Shown: one piece after another, positions 1 through 7,800 of the stretch
Layout of the letters: the number at the start of each line of letters is the position of its first letter
How positions within the stretch are numbered: position 1 is the first letter of the stretch
Assembly: GCA_017853515.1 (NCBI GenBank)
Contig: JAFMJK010000048.1
Coordinates: 1 to 12,096, forward strand
Length of the DNA stretch: 12,096 bases
Source: Chthoniobacterales bacterium
GTDB taxonomy: Bacteria > Verrucomicrobiota > Verrucomicrobiia > Chthoniobacterales > JACTMZ01
Reading direction: 5' to 3'
Program-made: the position numbers and the translations under genes
The notes under the pieces: model-generated
The model's database searches: none
Seen by the model: the letters and a program-made list of their open reading frames with translations, nothing else
What the model was told of the DNA's origin: nothing

Positions 1-1
1 C

Positions 2-409
2 ATGGCCGAAGTGCAAAACTCCCAACAGTCGGGCGAGATGACCCGCCGGTTCATCGAGTTCGTTCTCATGCAGGCGCAGCAGATCGCGCTGATGCTCGGG
101 CAAATCCCCGGCCCGGACGGCCAGCCGATGGAGCCGAACCTGCCGGTGGCCCGCATCTTCATCGACCAACTCGAGATGATCCGCGAGAAGACGCGCGGCA
201 ATTTGTCCAAGGAAGAGGAGGAAATTCTCAGCAAAGTGCTGGCCGACCTGCAGTTGGCCTTCGTCGAAGCCGGACGGGGTTCGCCAGCCGCGTCAGCCGC
301 AGCACCCTCCCCCGGGCCGGCGACTCCCCCTTCCTCCGCCCCACCCGAGGACAAGCCGTCCGGGGACGACGAGGACGGCAAAAAGAAGTTCAGCAAAAGC
401 TACGGTTGA
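2..409 (+). CDS. DUF1844 domain-containing protein
   Basis: This 135-residue protein matches the DUF1844 family, whose function is unknown. The diagnostic core spans about residues 14-90. It has an N-terminal helix (FIEFVLMQAQQIALMLGQIP), then 'NLPVARIFIDQLEMI', then the family hallmark 'EKTRGNLSKEEEEIL' and a closing helix 'VLADLQLAFVEA'. After residue 91 the chain is Ala/Pro/Ser-rich, probably disordered, and ends in a charged tail (DDEDGKKKFSKSYG). No signal peptide or membrane segment is seen, so it is probably cytoplasmic. The ATG lies one base from the window edge. The length and the position of the first helix suit a complete protein, but an upstream in-frame start cannot be excluded. 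The STAS gene begins 30 bases downstream on the same strand, so co-transcription is likely. Family assignment is confident; the role is not known. Confidence 0.85.
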   Translation: MAEVQNSQQSGEMTRRFIEFVLMQAQQIALMLGQIPGPDGQPMEPNLPVARIFIDQLEMIREKTRGNLSKEEEEILSKVLADLQLAFVEAGRGSPAASAAAPSPGPATPPSSAPPEDKPSGDDEDGKKKFSKSYG

Positions 410-439
410 TCCGGACACGTCCGCGGCGCACAATTCCCC

Positions 440-766
440 ATGCAAATCAGCGAATCTGAAGTCGGCGGCGTAACTGTTCTTGGACTATCCGGCCGCCTCG
501 ACGGTCTCGCGGCTCCCGAGCTGGAGAAGAAGTTGGCCGAGGTGGTGGCCGGGGGAAAGGATCGTCTCGTCTTCGATTGCGCGGGAGTGGAATACGCGAG
601 CAGCGCGGGATTGCGGGTATTTCTCCTCGCGGCCAAACAGCTTAAAACGCGCGGCGGACGCTGCGGCTTCGCCGCGCTCACCGCGCCTCTGCGCGAGGTT
701 TTCTCCGTCTCCGGATTTCTCGATATCCTCGAGGTGCACGACACGGTGGCGCAAGCCGCGGCTTGA
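440..766 (+). CDS. STAS domain protein, anti-sigma factor antagonist-like
   Basis: This 108-residue single-domain protein has the STAS fold of SpoIIAA/RsbV-type anti-sigma factor antagonists. The first strands read 'VTVLGLSGRLDGLAAPELEKKL', then 'DRLVFDCAGVEYASSAGLRVFL' (about residues 41-62), then the C-terminal beta/helix region 'REVFSVSGFLDILEVHDTV'. In this family a Ser in the 'SSAGLR' loop is phosphorylated by a cognate HATPase_c anti-sigma kinase. By alignment to SpoIIAA (Asp-Ser-Ser-Gly), Ser55 is the best candidate, with Ser54 next to it. Dephosphorylated STAS proteins bind the kinase and free a sigma factor or another partner. No kinase, PP2C phosphatase or sigma factor lies in the window, so the partner is unknown. 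No Shine-Dalgarno sequence precedes the ATG. It follows the DUF1844 gene by 30 bases and probably shares its transcript. Confidence 0.9.
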   Translation: MQISESEVGGVTVLGLSGRLDGLAAPELEKKLAEVVAGGKDRLVFDCAGVEYASSAGLRVFLLAAKQLKTRGGRCGFAALTAPLREVFSVSGFLDILEVHDTVAQAAA

Positions 767-786
767 ACCGATGAAGCTAAAAGCAG

Positions 787-930
787 AGTTGAGAGTTGAC
801 CGATGAGGGTTGAGAGATGGAGCAACAAAGTGATGACCGGCAGCCGAGCCCCGATCCTCGGGGCGATCGAGCGGTTGTGAACAATCTTTTGAATTTCACA
901 CCCTCATCCCTCAACCATAGACCCTCGACT
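787..930. repeat. imperfect inverted-repeat element with central hairpin
   Basis: The gap between the STAS and GPP34 genes holds two roughly 30-base arms in inverted orientation. The left arm is 787-816 (starting AGTTGAGAGTTGACCGATGA). The right arm is 901-930, and its reverse complement starts AGTCGAGGGTCTATGGTTGA. By hand alignment about 21 of 30 positions match. The arms are purine-rich with TTGAG-type repeats. Between them, at 848-864, is a perfect 7-bp hairpin GCCCCGA-TCC-TCGGGGC. No open frame explains it. It may be a dispersed non-coding repeat or a leader/terminator structure; no T-run follows the hairpin, which argues against a classical intrinsic terminator. Confidence 0.5.
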
Positions 931-938
931 TCTTTTTA

Positions 939-1607
939 ATGATGAAGCCGCTAACTTTCACCGAGGAGATCGTCCTGCTCGCATTGGATGACCAAACGGG
1001 CGCGCAGCTTCCGCTCCCCGTCACGGCCCTCGCCTACGGGTTGGCCGGCGCCGTGCTGGCCGATCTCGCCGTGGCCGGGAAGATCGATACCGACGAGAAA
1101 AAACTCGTCGTGCTCGACGCGACGCCGACCGGCGATCCGTTGCTCGATCCTTGGCTCGCGCTGATCGCGGCAGACAATACCGTGCATCCCGTGGCGCACT
1201 GGCTTTCCGTGCTGGCCGACCGGCAGCGGGAAGTAGAACAGCCCGCGCTCGACCGGCTCATCGACCGCGGCATCCTCAAACGGCAGGACAAAAAAATCCT
1301 CTGGGTCATCGGACTGCGCCGCTATCCGACCGTCGACGGACACGAACGCACCGAAGTGCGCACGCGACTCGGTCAACTCATCCTCGGCGAAGATCTCCCC
1401 GACCCGCGCGACGCCATACTCATCAGCCTGCTCAGAGGCTGCCGGCTGACGGACCAAATTTTCGCAGGGCCGGAATTCGCCTCACGCGAACAACGTCTGG
1501 CCACGCTGGCCAAGATGGACCTCGTCGGCCGCGAGGTCGCCGCGGCGACCACCGACGCCATCATCGCGCTGTCGAGCGCGATGAACACGGCTGTGCCGCA
1601 CATGTGA
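939..1607 (+). CDS. GPP34 (Golgi phosphoprotein 3-like) family protein
   Basis: This 222-residue protein fits the GPP34 family along its whole length. It opens with 'LTFTEEIVLLALDDQTGAQL', then the helix 'ALAYGLAGAVLADLAVAGKI' and the strand/turn 'LVVLDATPTGDPLLDPWLAL'. Further on are 'LIDRGILKRQDKKILW', the basic segment 'GLRRYPTVDGHERTEVR' and the typical 'LPDPRDAILISLLRGC'. Eukaryotic members (GOLPH3/Vps74) bind phosphatidylinositol-4-phosphate at the Golgi. Bacterial members are widespread but poorly understood, and a peripheral membrane or lipid-associated role is only an inference. No signal peptide or membrane helix is present. Two ATG codons are adjacent (939 and 942) and the choice is immaterial; neither has a clear Shine-Dalgarno sequence. 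It converges on the amylase gene, with the two-hairpin element between their stops. Confidence 0.88.
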   Translation: MMKPLTFTEEIVLLALDDQTGAQLPLPVTALAYGLAGAVLADLAVAGKIDTDEKKLVVLDATPTGDPLLDPWLALIAADNTVHPVAHWLSVLADRQREVEQPALDRLIDRGILKRQDKKILWVIGLRRYPTVDGHERTEVRTRLGQLILGEDLPDPRDAILISLLRGCRLTDQIFAGPEFASREQRLATLAKMDLVGREVAAATTDAIIALSSAMNTAVPHM

Positions 1608-1643
1608 TGCCCGGCTTCGGCACGTCGACTTTTCACACCCCTC

Positions 1644-1719
1644 GGTAGGGTCGGCTGGCCCAGCCGACCGCACGCATCCACCAGAAAGGCAGCGGCCCGC
1701 TGAGCCAGCGGGCCCTACC
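1644..1719. repeat. two-hairpin REP/BIME-like element, copy 1
   Basis: This 76-bp element is bounded by the inverted pair GGTAGGG (1644-1650) and CCCTACC (1713-1719). Inside are two perfect inverted repeats. The first, 1649-1669, is GGTCGGCTGG-C-CCAGCCGACC, with a practical loop of GCC. The second, 1694-1714, is GGCCCGCTG-AGC-CAGCGGGCC. A related, degraded copy lies at 11260-11335. It sits between the convergent stops of the GPP34 (1607) and amylase (1851) genes. Position and symmetry resemble repetitive extragenic palindromes, and it may also act as a bidirectional terminator or RNA stabiliser. The structure is seen directly; the class name is an inference. Confidence 0.75.
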
Positions 1720-1850
1720 AACAACGCTCTACCGATAAGTCCACGACCTTTTGGTGTTTGGTATGACCTGTTCCCATCGGACGGGACCGCCCCGCCCGCG
1801 CGGCTGATGCGGACGGCACCGGACACGACAAAACTTAAACTGCCATAGTG

Positions 1851-4800
1851 TCAGATCCCGTCGCCGCCGGGGTCGGCAGAACCGGCGATTTCGACCACGA
1901 TGCGGTAGAAGCGGGCGCCGGTTGAACCGAGACCGGTCTCGGTCACACTCTTCTCGGTGCCGTCACCGTTCACGGGATTCGACTGGCCGTTGGGCACATT
2001 GGTCACCGCGGTCCACTGGCCGTCGCCGAGGCTACTCGAGGCCATCACGGTGTAGCGGCGACCCGCCATCGTCGGAAAGGTCACGCGGAAGGTGCCGCTG
2101 GCCGACTCGACGGCCATCGGCGGGAAACCGCTAGCCGCGTCGTTCGGGTTGGAGAGCAGGACAAACTCCTGCAGGTCGGTCAGGCCGTCGCTGTCGGCGT
2201 CGCCGGTGCCGTCGCGATTCAAGTTACCGAAGAATTCATTCTCCCACGAGTCCGCCATGCCGTCGCCATCGGTGTCCACCGGTTGCGCGAGGTCGGTGCC
2301 CTGATCGAAACCGAAGACCACCGTGGTGGTGCCGCTGATGGCCACTTCGACCTGATGGGTCTGCGCTTGGTTGCGGCGGTCGATCGTGGTGATGCCGGAG
2401 GAGCCCCGGTCGGAGGCGCCGGTGTTGATCGAGCTGTTTTCCGAGGTCTGGACGAACGCACGCACAGGCCCGTCACCGCTCGCGTTATTGACCAAGTTCA
2501 CGCGCTTGCCGTCCGGCGTCACCTGCTCGTTGGCGAGGTTCGCGTGGCCGTTCTTCATCAAGTCGAGCAAGTTCGGGGCAAGACCGAAGCGCACGTAGAG
2601 CTGGGCCGGCCCGCTGAGCGTGTAAGCCGCGCTGATGTTCCCGCTCCATGCATCGGGCAGCGAAATCGTTTTGGAGATGCCGGAGGTAGTGAATGTCCAT
2701 TCCGCATCGCCCGCCGAAGTAACCGTGTAGTCGGCATTGACCGCATTGTTGTTTCCGCCTCCGAATGTGCCGCCCGTGGCCCACCAATCCTTGAAGCCGC
2801 TGGTGCGGTAGGCGCTGAGCGTGGTGGTCGTCCCGACAAAATTGCTCGCACCCTCGATATCGGTTTCGGTGTTGGCGTAGGAAGCGAAGTTGCCGGCAAC
2901 CTGCCAGATTTTTCCGGTCGACGGATCGCGCAACCACGCGGCGGTCATACGTCCGCCCTTCTTCTCGAAGACGGCGAAGATACGGCTGTTGTAGAGGAGG
3001 TATTCCACGGCTCCATCGAGGTCGACGTCGAGCTCCTGCTTGCCGCGTGTCGTGCTGGTCGCCGAGGTGGCCCAAGCTTGGACGCGCTCGAAGACTTTGG
3101 CGAAACGCGCCTGGCCCTGGGTGTTTTTGGCGAAGTCGGCCAGCGACTGGTTGGCGAGCGAAGCAGGGCTGATGTAGTCGCCCGTGCTGAACTTCCTCAA
3201 ATCGACAGCTTGGTTCGTGTTCGGCTGATAGAAAGCCGTCTGGAACATGGCGCCGCCGATGACCGCGCGAGCCACCGTCTGGAGGCTCGACGAGCTGACG
3301 GAGTTGGCCGCGGTCCACGCGGCATTGGCGTGTCCGTCGACACCGACTTGACCGAAGGGCGACGAGGCGCCGAGGTTTTGCACCTTCAGTTTGTTGTACC
3401 AATTGTCGTAGCTCTCGCCCGTGGCCCAATCGACGTAGTCCTTGGCTGTTTGCTCGAGATCATTGCCGGTCCCGCGGTTCTCGGTTCCCCACGTGCCGTA
3501 AGTATTTCCGTCCTGACCGATGTAATTGATTTGGTTGTCCGCCACCTGCTGTGCGGTGACCACACGGATCCACGGGCGGCTGCCGAGCCAGCGCACGTTG
3601 GCATCGTAGCTGTCGGCTTTGCTCAATGTCGCGAAGTCGCCCATATCGCGCCAAAGGACGACTGCCTGGTCCTGCACCCCGCTGCGGGCGCGGCGGGAGA
3701 GAAGTTGGCGGACCGACAGGGCCGAACCTTCGTCGCGGGTCTGGTCGAGGTATTCGCTGGTCACGTCATGGATCGGGATGACCTTCATGCCGTTGACCTC
3801 GTTGATGCGGTAGCCTGCAGTGCCTAGGGCGGCGCTGCGGCCGAACCACTTGATGAAGTGGCGCATCTGGTCGGCGAAGACATAGCGATAGCCAAGGTTG
3901 TAAATCGCGGCAAGCGCCTCATCGTCGAGCACGCGTTCGGGCGCCCAGAAGATGTTCGATGACACCGAGCCGTAGATGCCGGTGAGGAAGTCGTCGGCGA
4001 TCTGCCGGTTGGCGCTATTGAACGAAGGCTGGAAGTATTTCGGCATGTGGTCGGCAAAGGTTGAGCCGACCAGATCGACTTTGTTGTCGGTGACGAGATT
4101 TTTGATGCGCTGGTTGAGGCTCGGGCCGTCATTGAGGGCGCCCGGCGTCGGGTTGGCCGCCCATTGCAAAGCCGAAGCCAGGGTGGGAGTGACGTGCAGG
4201 GTCAGCGGCACGCCGTGATCCTCATGGCTCTTGATCAGCCGTTGATAGCCGACCGAGCTCGCGCCGTTGGTGGCGTGGATGAGCGACTGCGTGACGCTGG
4301 CCGGCTGGATGGCTTGGTTGCCGTGGGCCACGAGCATCACCTTGGCGTTCTTGTTGCGGTCGTTTGCGCCGCTGCGGCCGAAGTAGCTGGTCAGTTTCCC
4401 GTTGAGGGCGATGTTGTCGGCATCGCGCCACCAATCGGAAGCGAGCCAATCGTCATAGATGGTGTCGCGGATATCGTTGCGTCCACCAAGGTCACCCGAG
4501 CCTACACCGACGCCATTCACGCCGTTCTGGGTGTTGGGCTTGGTGACGAACACTTGGAAATTCAAAGTATTCGGATCGCCCAACCAACCGGCATCCTTGA
4601 GTTGCTGGCGCTCGACGGCGATTTCGACCGCATCGTAGCGACTCGACCAGGCAGCCTCGTTGCGGCCGCCGAATCCGCGCACCTCGACGCCGCCGGACGT
4701 GACGGGGTTTTGCCATTGCGTGGTGGTGTTGAGGGACGAGTTGCGGTCGACGTAGATACCTCCCGAGTTTTGGCCATAGACGGCTATGACCGCCTCCCAC

Positions 4801-7800
4801 TTCATGTCGGTGGCGATATCGACCTCGTTGGGAATGGAGCGCTCGCCGGCGTCGGGGTTGCCGGTATCGACGACGATGTAGGCGTCCACCTCGCCTTGCC
4901 ACGCATTCGCGGCGAGATCCATGAAGTCGATGCGGAAGTAGACGCGTCCATCACCATCCGCCGCCGTATCGCCGCCATCGCGGAAGGAGAAAGCGAGGAT
5001 ATCGCGCGAGTTGTCGGTGTCGTTGTTCGAGCGATAGACATCGGCCGCGCCGTTGCTGTTGCTCTCATTATACTCGTCGAGAACCAGCAGATCGGTGTGC
5101 TTCCATTGCGTGAATGTGCCAATGGTGATGGACCCCTCGCCGCCGCCGCCACCGCCGGTGGTCGGCTGGTTCGGATGGGTCCCCGAGGCCAGTTCCTGCT
5201 CGTTGGTGAAGCCGTCGCCATCCGGGTCGCCGGTCTTGCCGTTGTTCGCATTGCCCGCGCCGCCCGTGCGCATGCTCGTCGTGCCGTCATCGAGCGGATC
5301 GAGTCCGTATTGAGTTTCCCAGCCGTCGGGCAGTCCGTCGCCGTCCGTGTCGAAGTTGAGCGGATCGGTCTCCGACCATTGCTCGCCGGCGTTGTAAATG
5401 CGATTGCTGTTCGCGTCGCCGTCGATCAGGCCGTTGAAGTTTTTGTCTTCGCCATAGCCGTCACTCAACGCGTCCTCGTCGGTGTCTGCCTTGGTCGGGC
5501 TGGTCTCGGTCCACGTCTCCCCGGCATCGATCGTGTTGTTGGGCCATTTGCGCTCCAGCCACGGCTCCCAAGTCGGTTCGATTAGTTCGCCATCGCCGTT
5601 TACCCAGCCGTTACGGTCGGCATCCTCGACTCCGTCGGAAATCCCATCGTTGTCCGTGTCCGGATTGGTCGGATCGGTCACCGTGCCGGCAGCTTGGCGG
5701 GACCGGTCGTCACCTTGATTCAGAGAACCAACGCCGGGCACTTTGCCATTGTTGGCAACAACCGCATAGAACGGGGGATCGAGGTCGCCGATGAAGTTCT
5801 TGAATCCGTCGCCGTTGGTGTCGGCGCTGACATCGGTCACGTTGGTGTTGGCCAGACGCCATCCAACCTCAAGAGCATCGGGCAGAAGATCGCCGTCGGA
5901 ATCAGGACTGTTCGGCAGCGTTAGGCCGGAGGCGCGATGGATATGCACGTCGCCATTGCTCCATGTTTCGGCGTTGGCTTCGGGGAGATCTTTTTTGTTG
6001 GTCTCGTCGATATCGACGAGACCGTCGTCGTCGTCGTCATTGCTCGAATCGCTGTCGGTTCCGGTGATCTGGCGCAGGATGACGCGCGCGTTGCGGACCG
6101 TCTCGGTCACTTGGCTGCCGAGCGTGGCCGTGGCTTTGAGCACGTAGGTGGCCGGCGCGGTGATCCGCCAGGTGAAGTCCCAGGTCTTGGTATTGCCCGA
6201 GGTGGTGACCTTCACGCCATCCCACGAGCCGTTGTTGTTCGTGTCGGTGAAAGGTTCGGCATCATCGCGCACACCGTTGCCATTGGTGTCGGAGAAAAGT
6301 TCGCCGGGCGCATCGCAGACGCCATTGTTGTTCACATCGGTGTAGGTCTCGGCACTGTCCCAAAGGCCGTTGCCGTTGCCGTCAGTCAGAGGCTCCGCAG
6401 GGTTCCACTGGCCGTTGCCGTTGAGGTCGGTGAAGCTCTCGCCGGTATTCCACGTGCCATTGTTGTTGGCATCGACGAAGGGTTCGGCGGCGTCCCACTG
6501 GCCGTTGTTGTTCGAATCCTCATACGGCTCGGCCGGATCAAGCAGTCCGTTGTTGTTCTTGTCGGTCGAGGGCTCCTGGGCGTCCCACTTCCCGTTTCCG
6601 TTGGTGTCGGTGAAGGTTTCGGTGAAGAGATTGATGCCCGGGGTTCCGCTCAGAACGAGATCATTGACCGTGGCGCTGGTCTCCACACGCACGACATAGT
6701 CGAGCACATCGCCCGGCGGCGGCGTGTTGGGCACGTCGGGCAGAATGATCTCGGTCTGGCGTCCGTCGGAACCGAGCTCGGTCGGACGGGTGATGCGCAC
6801 GAACGGTTTGGTGCTGGGGTTGGCCTTGACCAAACGGACCGCATCGAGTTTGCGGTTGTCCGGGAAGGTGTAGGTGACCTTCAGCGTGTGCAGGAATTCC
6901 GCCACGTCGTTGTACATGTTGGGCAGCGGAATGGCCAACTCGTGGAAGGTGTCGTTGACGTTGTAGTTGATCGTGAAGTTGTCGCGGCTTTGCACCACGG
7001 CACCGCGCTCGGTGCCGCTCTCCGTGCTGGCGATGCTGAAGGTGAAGCGGTTGATCAGCTCGTCGGTGTTGGACCCGCTGTTGTTGGCGTCAGGAATGTC
7101 GTTGGCCAAAGCCTTGGTGAAGTAGACCTTCATCGTGTAATTGTCGTCGACCCGGTCGCCGTCGCGTTGCGGCCAAGCGATATTGACGCGCTGGTCGGGT
7201 CCGGCTGTGGTGACGTTGCGAACAATCTCGGTGGCGTGGGCGTCGGCCGCATTCAGATCGATATCGCGAGCCGAAGAGGCTTCGAGCAGACGGATGGTGA
7301 TAGCGGCTGTGCCGGTGGCCGGGATGTTGTTGTAACGGAAGCGCCATTCCTTTTTGCCGGGAAGGTTGATCGATGTGACGTTGGTCGCTTGGCCCCACGA
7401 TTGCGGCAGGCTGGCATCATAAACGCCATTGTTGTTGATGTCCGTGTACTCCTCGCCGTCTTCGCGGGTGCCATTCTGGTTGGCGTCGACAAAGGGCTCA
7501 AAGCCGGGACCATTGCCGTTGAGGATTTTGGTCACCGAGTCGTTGTTGCCGTTGTCGCTGTCGGCAATGTGGAACCACAGTTCCTCGACGGTCAGGTCGG
7601 TGTGGACAACCAACTCGTAACTCGAGCCGCCCACTTCGCCGTTTTGCGCCGGATAGAGCACCTCGCCGGTCGGGGTCTCGGCATCGTAGTAGAAGACCTG
7701 CGTGAAGGTCTGGTAGAGCGGCGCGGAATTGTCGGGGTTGCGATTGAGGTGGGCGCGGGCACGAAGGACGTGGAAGCCTTCGCTCAGGCCGGTCTGCGTG

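Noticed and set aside
951..1457. Minus-strand open frame opposite GPP34
   Set aside because: GPP34 motifs run along the full plus-strand frame; the opposite translation has no recognisable features.
1593..1626. GTGCCG...CGGCAC inverted repeat over the GPP34 stop as a terminator
   Set aside because: Only six pairs around a long loop and no T-run; the stronger paired structure is the two-hairpin element downstream.
2283..5585. Two plus-strand open frames (2283-3827 and 4164-5585) antisense to the GH57 half
   Set aside because: No domain similarity, composition typical of antisense shadows, and they lie wholly inside a confidently coding minus-strand gene.
6219..6614. CRISPR-like regular 45-bp repetition
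   Set aside because: The units are contiguous, in frame and encode a protein repeat with EF-hand ligand spacing. There are no unique spacers, no palindromic repeat and no cas genes.
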